A stretch of 64,000 nucleotides of DNA. Source: Moritella sp. Urea-trap-13. Its GTDB lineage: Bacteria > Pseudomonadota > Gammaproteobacteria > Enterobacterales > Moritellaceae. Where the stretch lies: positions 62,001 through 126,000 of the forward strand of contig NZ_PJCA01000029.1 of the NCBI RefSeq assembly GCF_002836355.1, given 5' to 3'. Below are positions 45,277-54,062 of this stretch, one piece after another. Each line of letters begins with the position of its first letter. Within the stretch, counting starts at the first letter, position 1. The position numbers and the translations under genes are program-made. The notes under the pieces are model-generated. The model worked only from the letters and a program-made list of their open reading frames with translations. It made no database searches and had not been told where the DNA came from.

Positions 45277-45411
45277 TAATGTAATACAAAACTGGATTAA
45301 TAACGGATACAGGACTATAACTACAAAGAGCAGTGTAACTAAGATAGGTGGTATGAAGATTATTCGGTAAGAGATTGATTTGAAAAGCAGAACGTCAGAA
45401 ACGCGAAAAGC
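45142..45411. repeat. Segmental duplication, copy 2
   Basis: Direct repeat of 43845-44133. Homology ends at GAAAAGC, immediately at the 3' edge of the 4.5S RNA transcription unit on the other strand, which suggests the breakpoint used that boundary. Confidence 0.85.
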
Positions 45412-45553
45412 ACAACACTTTTGAAGGATACCCTACAAGCCTCACTCCGGCACTTGAATCATCTGCTGCGGTTGCTTCCTTCCGGACCTGGCCGAGTTCA
45501 CAGAGTATCAATGCGGAGGGACCCATAAGGCACCCATCAAACGTGTTGTGCTT
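45408..45553 (-). other. Inverted repeat bracketing the 4.5S RNA gene
   Basis: AAGCACAACAC (45408-45418) and GTGTTGTGCTT (45543-45553) are perfectly complementary over 11 bp and flank the mature RNA on both sides. The precursor transcript could extend the RNA's terminal helix; a CUUUU run directly after the downstream arm would suit termination. Confidence 0.6.
45426..45535 (-). ncRNA. ffs: 4.5S RNA (signal recognition particle RNA)
   Basis: The minus strand carries the invariant SRP apical region CAGGTCCGGAAGGAAGCA (complement near 45471-45488), the Ffh-binding site. The ends GGGUGCCU and GGGUAUCC pair over 8 bp including wobble pairs, defining a 110-nt hairpin like the E. coli 114-nt RNA. 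With Ffh it targets nascent membrane proteins to FtsY. It is upstream of, and on the same strand as, no protein gene within its transcript. Confidence 0.95.
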
Positions 45554-45566
45554 GACAACGAGTGAA

Positions 45567-45594
45567 TTATTAACTATTCACCGATTCTTTGCAA
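45567..45594 (-). promoter_or_regulatory. Probable promoter of the 4.5S RNA
   Basis: On the minus strand TTGCAA (45589-45594) and TAATAA (45567-45572) with a 16-bp spacer would start transcription about 25 nt before the mature 5' end. That leaves a leader of the size RNase P removes in E. coli. Confidence 0.5.
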
Positions 45595-45668
45595 CCGTTT
45601 ATAGTAGTTTTATTCACTATAAACATCGTTTGCACACTATCCAACCAAGTCGATCGATTCCAGCGCAA

Positions 45669-47555
45669 TTAAATAGCTTGTCGGCTAAGGTACTGAGATG
45701 TAAACATAGTCGCTGGTACTGGTTTACCATACAGATAACCCTGACCATAATCACAACCTTCATCAACAATAAACTGATGTTGCTCTGGCGTTTCTACACC
45801 TTCTGCCACAACTTGCAAATTAAGCTTCTTCGCCATGGCTATAATCGCGCGCGCTAATTCTTTATTTTGCTCACATTCCATTAAATTCATAATGAAGCTG
45901 CGATCTATCTTCAAGGTATCAAACGAATACTTCTGCAAATAGCTTAATGACGAATAACCCGTACCAAAGTCATCTAACGAAATACTCACACCAAGCTTCT
46001 TCAAGCCAGCAAGCGATTTAGTCACCTTCTGCTCGTCTTGTAGTAATACACCTTCAGTGATTTCAAGCTCTAACGAACTACCCGGTAACTGATAATAAGC
46101 CAATAGCTGAGCGACCCGAGACACTAAATTGTCATCACGGAGCTGTACAGGCGATATATTCACAGCAATACAAAAGTCATCACCAAAGCTGTTACGCCAC
46201 TGCGCAGCCTGTTTCATTGCCGTACGTAATACAAAATTACCTAATGCTAAGATCTGACCATTCTGCTCAGCTAAATTAATAAAGCGATCAGGAGCGACCG
46301 CGCCTAATATTGGGTTATGCCAACGGATTAATGCTTCTGCACCTAATACCTGCTGAGTTTTAACACATATCATCGGCTGGTAATGTACCGACATTTCTTG
46401 CTTATCCAGTGCTTCAGCTAAATGCGATTCTAAATAATGACGCTCACCAATAACCGCGCTTAATTCTTCGGTAAAGAAATTGTAATGCGTGCCTTTATCT
46501 TTATTCGCCGTCATCGCGGCTTCCGCTTTCTCAACTAAGGAAATACCTTTGTCGGCGGCTGACCCTGCTAACGCAATACCAAAACACACGCGCGTGGTGA
46601 TAGTAAAATCATCAATAAGAAACGTCGATTCAAAAGCGTCTGTAAGACGAGATATGAGATCAATCACTTGTTCAACGACAATTTCATCGCGAACCACTAT
46701 CGCAAACGAATCGCCCCAACAACGTGCAACTAAATACTCAGTCGTTAACTGTTGATGAATACGCTGACTGACTTCTAACAGCACTTTATCGCCAATATCA
46801 TAGCCATAACTGTTATTAATCGATTTAAAATTGCGGATACCAAGGTAAATAACCGCCAGTTCATTTTCATCATCAACAGATTTCAGCATGCTTTCCATCT
46901 GTTGCACTAATGAACGCTGGTTAGCGACACCGGTAAGTGCATCATATTCTTGTTGGTATATAAGTGTAGATTCTAGTGCCGAACGGCTATCTTGTTCATG
47001 CAATAACGCTTGATGAGACAAACTCAACGCCATTGTCTTTTTAGTCAGTAAGTTCTGTAATTTACGGTTAGCCTGTTGTAATTCTGCTTTTTCGTAAAGA
47101 ACAGCGAGATCAGCATTCATCGATTGCTGGAAACGCGCCACCAGCAATTTGCAATGCGGGGTAAATTCACGCGCTTGGGTATCTAAAACACAGAGTGTAC
47201 CAAAGGCTTGATCGTCTGGCCAAGTAAGCGGCAAACCATAATAAGCCATAATGTCAGCGTTAACATTATCGTCAAAAGACCAGATTGAATCGAGTCGCGC
47301 ATCTTCAATTAATACTGCTGCACGGTTATAAATAACCTGCGCGCTATAACAGCTTAATTGCTTGGATTCAGATAATAGCGAAGATATTGGATTAGCGGTG
47401 TCGTTTGAAGAAAATATGCGTACATCACTATGGTGAACGCGCATAATTAATGCTGCTGGTAAATTCATTATTCCAGCGATCAACTCTACAGTTTGTTGCC
47501 AACCACGAAACATAGGTTCCGGGATCTCAATTACCTGAGTATTAATATTAAGCAT
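45669..47555 (-). CDS. GAF-GGDEF-EAL protein, probable c-di-GMP phosphodiesterase
   Basis: A 628-aa cytoplasmic signalling protein. Residues about 10-150 form a GAF-like sensor (AYYGLPLTWPDDQAFGTLCVLD), followed by a coiled coil. The GGDEF domain has its catalytic motif degraded to CWGDSFAIV, so cyclase activity is unlikely. The C-terminal EAL domain keeps AEALIRW, the NISPVQL block, EITEGVLL and DDFGTGYSSLSYL, and so should hydrolyse c-di-GMP. The degenerate GGDEF may bind GTP as a regulator. It sits alone between the 4.5S RNA gene and the men operon. Confidence 0.9.
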   Translation of the reverse strand: MLNINTQVIEIPEPMFRGWQQTVELIAGIMNLPAALIMRVHHSDVRIFSSNDTANPISSLLSESKQLSCYSAQVIYNRAAVLIEDARLDSIWSFDDNVNADIMAYYGLPLTWPDDQAFGTLCVLDTQAREFTPHCKLLVARFQQSMNADLAVLYEKAELQQANRKLQNLLTKKTMALSLSHQALLHEQDSRSALESTLIYQQEYDALTGVANQRSLVQQMESMLKSVDDENELAVIYLGIRNFKSINNSYGYDIGDKVLLEVSQRIHQQLTTEYLVARCWGDSFAIVVRDEIVVEQVIDLISRLTDAFESTFLIDDFTITTRVCFGIALAGSAADKGISLVEKAEAAMTANKDKGTHYNFFTEELSAVIGERHYLESHLAEALDKQEMSVHYQPMICVKTQQVLGAEALIRWHNPILGAVAPDRFINLAEQNGQILALGNFVLRTAMKQAAQWRNSFGDDFCIAVNISPVQLRDDNLVSRVAQLLAYYQLPGSSLELEITEGVLLQDEQKVTKSLAGLKKLGVSISLDDFGTGYSSLSYLQKYSFDTLKIDRSFIMNLMECEQNKELARAIIAMAKKLNLQVVAEGVETPEQHQFIVDEGCDYGQGYLYGKPVPATMFTSQYLSRQAI

Positions 47556-47707
47556 ACTACATCTCTGTTAGTTACATCGCATCGTAAATCATAAGTACCT
47601 TACCGCTATTCCTCTGATGAATAAGGAAGAATAGCTATACTACAAGAAAACAAAGCGAACACCAAGTCAGATTTATGGCAAGCAAGAGTAATTCTCATCT
47701 AGCTCAA

Positions 47708-49210
47708 CTATTTACACAAACTTGTGACCCATAGTTGAACAACAGCGCGATTTAACTTGATACCGGTCACATTTATTGACTCTGGTAATGCATAATAATT
47801 TACTGGTCGCATGTATTTAATCAGCTTGTTTTGTAAGTAGTTATTCATTTCACTGACTGATAAGTGTCCAATCGCGTCAATCACCGCAATTGGCCGATGA
47901 CCAAACTCTGCATCTTCGTGTGGGAACACTAACGCTTGATTAATTAACGGATGCGAAAGTAAAACGCGCTCTATCTGCTCTGGGTGAATATTCTCACCAC
48001 CAGAAATAAACATGTTGTCACTACGTCCTAGAATAAACAGTTCATCGAGTAGCTTATTAGATAGTGTATCAGTGCATCTTGTCTCGCCAAGATCGCCCGT
48101 GACCAACCAACCGTTGTCGTCAGTCATGCTGCGTAATACGCCACGATTGTAATAGCCGATCCCCAAACTCGCGCCACGTACTTTGATACTTTTATCACTC
48201 AGAATTAATTCACGATACGCCAATACAGTCCCAACACCCGCGCTACTATCCGCTAGTTTAGCGGTAACAGTCGATGCCATTTCTGTCATGCCGTATCCAG
48301 ACCAACATTCAATACCCATGGACTTGGCTTTATCGGTTAAAACCACAGGGATGACCGCACCCCCTAACAAAATACGTTTCAGGCTAATGGTGTCTTTATC
48401 TAAATCTATTTCACTAAGATATCGCTTTAATTGCGTTGGCACTAAAGAGGCGTGCGTCACTGTTGCTAACTGTTCGACTAAGCTGTTTGTTGCCGGTAAC
48501 GCCAGTTGTCCACCAGCAAATAACCAGCGCCAGACAATCGCCAGTCCCGATACATGAAATAAAGGTAAGGATAATAGCCAGCTGTCTTGCGCGCTATAAG
48601 CGAAGGATTGCAATAAACCTGCGGCAGAATACAAGTGGTTGTTTGCATTATGCGCCACGGCTTTGGCTTTGCCACTTGAGCCCGACGTAAAGACAATACT
48701 GGCGATTCGCTGCGCTTGCCATTTAACGTCATCGACAGCGGCATTATTAAGGTCATGGTGGGTACAAGCCCCTGCAACGCAAGACTCTTCACCGTAAGTA
48801 AAGACTAACTGCTTAGCGCCGTCATCATTCAGGGCCGCTAATACATGTAACTCCGGAGCAGATAACCAAATAAACTTCGCCGCCAAGGTTTCCAGCTTGT
48901 CATTTAGCTGCTCGCAGCTTTGCTTCGGATCGAGTATCACGCAACAAGCGCCGAGTCGCAAGCAAGCCAAGTACAACCACAGCACAGTTAAGTTGTTAGT
49001 GCTTACTGCTGCTATAACATGCCCTTTCCCAACACCTTGCCCTGTTAACTGTTTAGCATGATCGTTAACGAGATCATTAACCTGCTGCCAAGTGAATTGC
49101 TGTTCACCATACACCAGAGCGACTTGGGCTGGATTGCTATTAGCCCAATGTAGCCAAGGCCAATCGGTAAAGTTAACGTTATCTGTAATGATAGTTTTAT
49201 TGTTATTCAT
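47708..49210 (-). CDS. menE: o-Succinylbenzoate-CoA ligase
   Basis: An ANL-superfamily ligase that adds CoA to o-succinylbenzoate in menaquinone synthesis. It has the P-loop IVFTSGSSGKAKAVAHN, WSGYGMTEMAST, GDLGET and GRSDNMFISGGENIHPEQIE. At 500 aa it is slightly longer than the E. coli enzyme. It overlaps menC by 8 bp and is the last gene of the operon. The identity is secured by gene order. Confidence 0.95.
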   Translation of the reverse strand: MNNNKTIITDNVNFTDWPWLHWANSNPAQVALVYGEQQFTWQQVNDLVNDHAKQLTGQGVGKGHVIAAVSTNNLTVLWLYLACLRLGACCVILDPKQSCEQLNDKLETLAAKFIWLSAPELHVLAALNDDGAKQLVFTYGEESCVAGACTHHDLNNAAVDDVKWQAQRIASIVFTSGSSGKAKAVAHNANNHLYSAAGLLQSFAYSAQDSWLLSLPLFHVSGLAIVWRWLFAGGQLALPATNSLVEQLATVTHASLVPTQLKRYLSEIDLDKDTISLKRILLGGAVIPVVLTDKAKSMGIECWSGYGMTEMASTVTAKLADSSAGVGTVLAYRELILSDKSIKVRGASLGIGYYNRGVLRSMTDDNGWLVTGDLGETRCTDTLSNKLLDELFILGRSDNMFISGGENIHPEQIERVLLSHPLINQALVFPHEDAEFGHRPIAVIDAIGHLSVSEMNNYLQNKLIKYMRPVNYYALPESINVTGIKLNRAVVQLWVTSLCK

Positions 49211-50294
49211 AGATAGTCACTGGCAGGTTAGATAATGGGAGTAAGGGTAAGGTGCAATTTGGCCAAGGCTGAACCAGTTGCTGTTTAAATACATTGACGG
49301 TATCTAAGCCGGGTGTCGTTTCAGGGGTAAAGGTTTGTGCCAAACGTGCTAATTGCACTAAACCAAAGCTAGATTCTAAGCTTGAACTGATTACAGCTGT
49401 TAAGCCCTGTTGATGGGCATGGGCAATTAACTCAGCACAATAAGCAACCGTGCCCGTCAACATAGGTTTGATAACAACGGCTTTGATGACAATGGCTTTA
49501 ACAGTGGCATTCGATGAACTGTTTGCCGAGGAAATAAGGTCGAAAGCGCCCCGCCCTTGTGCATCACGTAAGCTTTCATCCCACGCAATGGCAATGCCCG
49601 TTTCTCGGGAAAAACGTAAACAGTCATTCGGGGTATGACAAGGTTCTTCAATAAAATCGATACGTTGGCGATAGTCAACAGGGATTTGCTCTGCAAAAGC
49701 CAGTGCTGCAGCTAATGACCAACGGCGGTTAGCATCTAAACGTAAGCGTAAATGGGGATATGTCTGTAGTAAGTGCTGGGCAATGCCACCGTCTTGGCAA
49801 GCCGCTTCGTCCGTTGTTTGCGTCGCTATTTTCAACTTACATAACGCACTCTGCACCAGTTGGTTATGTTTAGCGGTGATTAATCCAATATCAGCAGGCA
49901 ATAATAACGCACTGTTAGCGTTATTATCATTATTGTTGCTATGAGTAGTTTGCGGTAGCCCATCTTCTAATTCTAACAGCGCCATGCTAAAGCCAAACGC
50001 CACTGAGGGGTAACAGCCGCTTAGCGCTACGACACCCTGATCTAACCAGATCTTAATCACACTTTCTAGTTGTCGCTTTGCTTGTGCTGCTGTCTCTGTA
50101 CTAAAACCAAGTAAAGGCGCAATTTCACCGCGCCCTATATTCATGACTTGAGAGCTGTTGTTCTGCTCTTGCTGCACTTCATTTTCTTGCAGTTCAAGCA
50201 GCCAACCTTCACGTACATTTACAGACTGGCCACGTAATATCATGGCACAGTCTAAAGGTAACTGATAATGATACAGCTTAACCTTACGTGGCAT
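49203..50294 (-). CDS. menC: o-Succinylbenzoate synthase
   Basis: An enolase-superfamily dehydratase that converts SHCHC to o-succinylbenzoate. The metal-binding and catalytic stretch includes LRLDANRRWSL, IDFIEEPCHTPND and the later IAWDESLRD, with VIKPMLTGTV in the barrel's final Lys strand. It is 363 aa. It lies between menB (21 bp) and menE (8-bp overlap). It carries a Ser/Asn-rich insertion (NNDNNANS and SSANSSSNAT), giving low-complexity loops longer than in E. coli MenC. Confidence 0.95.
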   Translation of the reverse strand: MPRKVKLYHYQLPLDCAMILRGQSVNVREGWLLELQENEVQQEQNNSSQVMNIGRGEIAPLLGFSTETAAQAKRQLESVIKIWLDQGVVALSGCYPSVAFGFSMALLELEDGLPQTTHSNNNDNNANSALLLPADIGLITAKHNQLVQSALCKLKIATQTTDEAACQDGGIAQHLLQTYPHLRLRLDANRRWSLAAALAFAEQIPVDYRQRIDFIEEPCHTPNDCLRFSRETGIAIAWDESLRDAQGRGAFDLISSANSSSNATVKAIVIKAVVIKPMLTGTVAYCAELIAHAHQQGLTAVISSSLESSFGLVQLARLAQTFTPETTPGLDTVNVFKQQLVQPWPNCTLPLLPLSNLPVTIYE

Positions 50295-50315
50295 TAATAA
50301 TGCTCCACTTGCTCA

Positions 50316-51182
50316 TTAAGGGTTGCGCGGGAATTTATCGAAATTAGGACGACGTTTTTCATTAAAGGCATTACGGCCTTCCTGCCCTTCTTCCGTCATG
50401 TAAAACATCATAGTGGCATTACCGGCTAATTCTTGTAAGCCAGCTTGACCATCACAATCGGCATTTAATGCCGCTTTTAAACAACGTAATGACATAGGGC
50501 TGTGTTGTAATACTTCACGACACCAACGGACTGTTTCACGTTCTAAATCTGCCAGTGGCACAACCGTATTCACTAAGCCCATATCTTCGGCTTCTTTAGC
50601 ATCATAGAAACGACACAAGAACCAAATTTCACGGGCTTTCTTCTGACCAACAATACGCGCCATATATGATGCGCCCCAGCCGCCGTCAAATGAACCCACT
50701 TTAGGACCTGTTTGGCCAAATTGAGCATTGTCTGCTGCAATGGTTAAATCACACATCATGTGTAATACATGACCACCACCCACGGCATAACCCGCGACTG
50801 CAGCAATAACAGGTTTTGGACAGGTACGGATCTGACGTTGGAAATCTAATACGTTTAAGTGATGCATGCCTTCGTCGTCTTTATAACCGCCGTAATCGCC
50901 ACGAACACTTTGATCGCCACCAGAACAGAATGCATGTTCGCCTAGGCCAGTTAAAATGATCACGCCTACTTTTGAGTCATAACGCGCATCAGCTAACGCT
51001 TGCATCATTTCGTTTACAGTTTGTGGACGGAACGCATTACGTACTTGTGGTCGGGCTATGGTGATTTTTGCAATACCATCTAACGATTTATGAAAATGAA
51101 TATCTTGGTATTCACCTGTGCAATCTTGCCATTCAACCTGTGCGTATAGTTCTTCTTCGGTAATACCAACTGTTCTGCTCAT
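50316..51182 (-). CDS. menB: 1,4-Dihydroxy-2-naphthoyl-CoA synthase
   Basis: A crotonase-fold enzyme that closes the naphthoquinone ring. It has [51 protein letters not shown] and the terminal [14 protein letters not shown], which are diagnostic of MenB. At 288 aa it matches the E. coli size (285). A 149-bp AT-rich gap with repeated CTAAATGTCTA separates it from menH, so the operon may have an internal promoter here. Confidence 0.97.
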   Translation of the reverse strand: MSRTVGITEEELYAQVEWQDCTGEYQDIHFHKSLDGIAKITIARPQVRNAFRPQTVNEMMQALADARYDSKVGVIILTGLGEHAFCSGGDQSVRGDYGGYKDDEGMHHLNVLDFQRQIRTCPKPVIAAVAGYAVGGGHVLHMMCDLTIAADNAQFGQTGPKVGSFDGGWGASYMARIVGQKKAREIWFLCRFYDAKEAEDMGLVNTVVPLADLERETVRWCREVLQHSPMSLRCLKAALNADCDGQAGLQELAGNATMMFYMTEEGQEGRNAFNEKRRPNFDKFPRNP

Positions 51183-51331
51183 AATAATTCCTGATCTTGT
51201 ATATATGAATAGCTAATCTTTTATGTATAAATAGCTAAATGTCTAATCTGCATGTCTAAACTAAATCTCAAAACTAAATGTCTACATCTACTTTCTAAAA
51301 TCATTCTACCACTACAGTCGAAACAACGTCC

Positions 51332-52228
51332 TTAAGCAGCGCTCTGTTGTGCAGCTTTATTCTTAATGCTGTCACTAACTAACCCTCTGACTAACGCTGA
51401 AAATACAATCGGCTGGTCTGCATGTACGTTATGCCCAGCATCGGCGACAACATGATGGTCGAGCTGACTGGCTTGGGTTAATTGCACAAATTTAGGGTCT
51501 AATTCACCACATACCATGCACACCGGAAATGCGGTGTCTTGTAATTGTGGTAATAAATAACCTTGTTTCGACAGTGACGTTGCCGCCAGCATTTTACTTA
51601 TCTGCTTACCGCCATTAAATCCATTGTAGTCAGCTTGAATATGACTGCGCGTGGCAATCAGGGCGGTTTTTTGCGTATTGGTTAATGAGGCGAATACACC
51701 TTGCTGATACCAATCGGGTAATACCTGCGATAATGGTGCTTCGCTAAAACGTGTCACCCAACCTAAATCATGTAACCCACGTTGTAATTGTTCGGCGCTG
51801 CTGTTTAAACCAGGGTTACCGCTTTCTAATAACATGCCATCGATGCTGTACGGCCAATTAGCCGCGGGCTCGCTAGCAATGTGCATGGCAATACGCGCCC
51901 CTAACGAATAACCAACAAAAACGATATGCTCAAGTTCATACTGTGCCAAGGTCGCAATGATAAGTTGCTGCACATGTTGAAAGTCATTCGCGGTCACCGC
52001 TTGGCTACCAGCATGGCCAGGTAAATCAATGCAAATACACTGATAGTCCGGCGATAAATGCGACACGATTTGCTGCCAGTCTTGCGTAGATCCCAACAAG
52101 CCATGTAGAAATACCAAGCTTGGTTTGGCGACAGCGCCTTGTGAAAGGCTGCTGGCAGACTCAACAGATTCTGAATATAACGGTAATAGCGTTTGTGTCT
52201 TGATAATCATGCTAGATAAATTTCGCAT
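51332..52228 (-). CDS. menH: 2-Succinyl-6-hydroxy-2,4-cyclohexadiene-1-carboxylate synthase
   Basis: An alpha/beta hydrolase-fold lyase that removes pyruvate from SEPHCHC. It has FLHGLLGSTQDW, the nucleophile VGYSLGARIA and catalytic His in DAGHNVHAD. ATG 52228 overlaps the end of menD by 17 bp and has GAGG 6 bp upstream; ATG 52210 is a shorter alternative. The position between menD and menB matches E. coli order. Confidence 0.93.
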   Translation of the reverse strand: MRNLSSMIIKTQTLLPLYSESVESASSLSQGAVAKPSLVFLHGLLGSTQDWQQIVSHLSPDYQCICIDLPGHAGSQAVTANDFQHVQQLIIATLAQYELEHIVFVGYSLGARIAMHIASEPAANWPYSIDGMLLESGNPGLNSSAEQLQRGLHDLGWVTRFSEAPLSQVLPDWYQQGVFASLTNTQKTALIATRSHIQADYNGFNGGKQISKMLAATSLSKQGYLLPQLQDTAFPVCMVCGELDPKFVQLTQASQLDHHVVADAGHNVHADQPIVFSALVRGLVSDSIKNKAAQQSAA

Positions 52229-54062
52229 CTTTTACCTCGCTGAATAATTGCTTCAGTTGCTTGGCGGCGGCCCCTGCGGGTGTCACTATCTCGACAAGTA
52301 AAGTACGGGCTTCACCTGTCACTTCAGTCATCGGGTGTAAGCTATGATGGATCACAGAAAGTGCATCAGCCAAGCTCTTAGGTTGAACATAATCTAAATC
52401 AAACATCGCTGCTGCATGTGAGAAATTAAACCCATGCGGCATACGATATAACTGTTCTTTTTGCTTTTCTGCAACAGGTAGCATATCGAAAATAGCGCCA
52501 CCGTCATTATTCAATACCACAATAACGCTCGGATGCGTCGGCTTAGAAAATAACGCCAGCGAGTTCAAATCATATAACAAGGATGTATCACCTAACAGGC
52601 AAAGCATCGCTTGCTGCTGGCCTTGCTGTACACCCGCCGCTGTTGCTAATAAACCATCAATACCCGACGCGCCACGGTTACTAAATACCGGGACATTGGG
52701 TAATGCTGCAAACATATCTAATAATCTGACAATTAAGCTATTACCAATGAATAAACTAGTCGGCTTGTTGCGCAATGTTGTGGAGAAGCAGGTATCTAAG
52801 GTGGCGGCAAAACTAATCTCAGTTAACTCATCAATATGATTAATTTCAATCAACTGTCGAACAGTTACACTAGCAACCGTTAGTACTCTGGCCCATTCAT
52901 AGCCGTCAACATCACTGTGTTGCACATCAAGTTCGGCGAAAGTGTTGCGACCTGTAGCTAACTTGCCACTTGTAGATAATTCAGTATTTAATTCGCCATT
53001 GGCAAACAAGGTTAGCCAATGCTGTATTGGGCTAACAAATTGCTTACAGCGCTGATGGTAAGGGTCTAACTGTCCCGCTTGTGGGGCGATTAACCAGTAA
53101 TCTTGCCAGTCATGCAGGGCGATGAACTGACCCAAACGTTTTGATACTAACCGCGCGCCAAATTGCACTAAGATCTCAGCTTCCGCTAATTTATCCTGAC
53201 AGGTTTGGTTCTGTAGCCAAACATCATAATGCGACCAAGCACTGCTACCACCAGATTGTGGATCAACCAATACTGGCCAGCCCATGACCTTAGCCCATTG
53301 TTTAATCGCTTGCATGTCAGCAGTATTCATCGCGCCAATAACCACTAAGCCTTTGCGGTTCACCACAGGCATGGTCGAGCAGAGTTTTGCAGTCGGGTTG
53401 GTCGCTAAATAATTGCGACAAGGTGAGTGAATGGATAAATAGCGTTGTTGCTGCGCTTGCCAATTGCTTATCCCAGCAAGGTAGTCACTAAAATCAGCGT
53501 CACCGCCATAAAGCGGTTCAGGATAAGGACAGTTAATATGTACCGCGCCACCTGCTTGTTGCTGCACCGCCAAGCTTTGATCGATATTACTCAGCAGCCA
53601 CTGTGGGGTAATACTCAAACTTGGGCTCGGTAATAACAGTTCATGACAAACATGGCTAGAGAATAACCCCGTTTGTTGAATGGCTTGATTGGCACCGCAA
53701 TTAATTTGCTCTAACGGGCGGTCAGCGGTGAGCAATACTAGCTTTTCTTTGGTTAATCCACTCTCGACCACGGCAGGCAATAAGTTCGCTACCGCCGTTC
53801 CCGATGTGACAATCACAGCCACTGGCGCTTGTAATGACTTCGCTAAACCGAGTGCAAAGAAACCCAATCCACGTTCATCAAAATGACTATGCAGGATTAA
53901 ATCATCATGATCTGCCGCCGCTAATACCAGTGGCGTAGATCGTGAGCCCGGTGCCACGCACACATGGCGTACACCTAAACGGCTCAGTTCTTCTAAAATT
54001 AAACTCGCCCATAAGCGATTTAAGGGTGCTTGTATGTCTGCAAATGATTGATTCGTCATCAT
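52212..54062 (-). CDS. menD: SEPHCHC synthase (MenD)
   Basis: A thiamine-diphosphate enzyme that condenses isochorismate with 2-oxoglutarate. It has CVAPGSRSTPL, the cofactor-activating Glu in HFDERGLGFFALG, VTSGTAVANLLPAVVE, and the ThDP/Mg-binding LLGDTSLLYDLNSL with NNDGGAIFDMLP. It is 616 aa, within the usual range. It overlaps menF by 4 bp and menH by 17 bp. Confidence 0.97.
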   Translation of the reverse strand: MMTNQSFADIQAPLNRLWASLILEELSRLGVRHVCVAPGSRSTPLVLAAADHDDLILHSHFDERGLGFFALGLAKSLQAPVAVIVTSGTAVANLLPAVVESGLTKEKLVLLTADRPLEQINCGANQAIQQTGLFSSHVCHELLLPSPSLSITPQWLLSNIDQSLAVQQQAGGAVHINCPYPEPLYGGDADFSDYLAGISNWQAQQQRYLSIHSPCRNYLATNPTAKLCSTMPVVNRKGLVVIGAMNTADMQAIKQWAKVMGWPVLVDPQSGGSSAWSHYDVWLQNQTCQDKLAEAEILVQFGARLVSKRLGQFIALHDWQDYWLIAPQAGQLDPYHQRCKQFVSPIQHWLTLFANGELNTELSTSGKLATGRNTFAELDVQHSDVDGYEWARVLTVASVTVRQLIEINHIDELTEISFAATLDTCFSTTLRNKPTSLFIGNSLIVRLLDMFAALPNVPVFSNRGASGIDGLLATAAGVQQGQQQAMLCLLGDTSLLYDLNSLALFSKPTHPSVIVVLNNDGGAIFDMLPVAEKQKEQLYRMPHGFNFSHAAAMFDLDYVQPKSLADALSVIHHSLHPMTEVTGEARTLLVEIVTPAGAAAKQLKQLFSEVKDAKFI

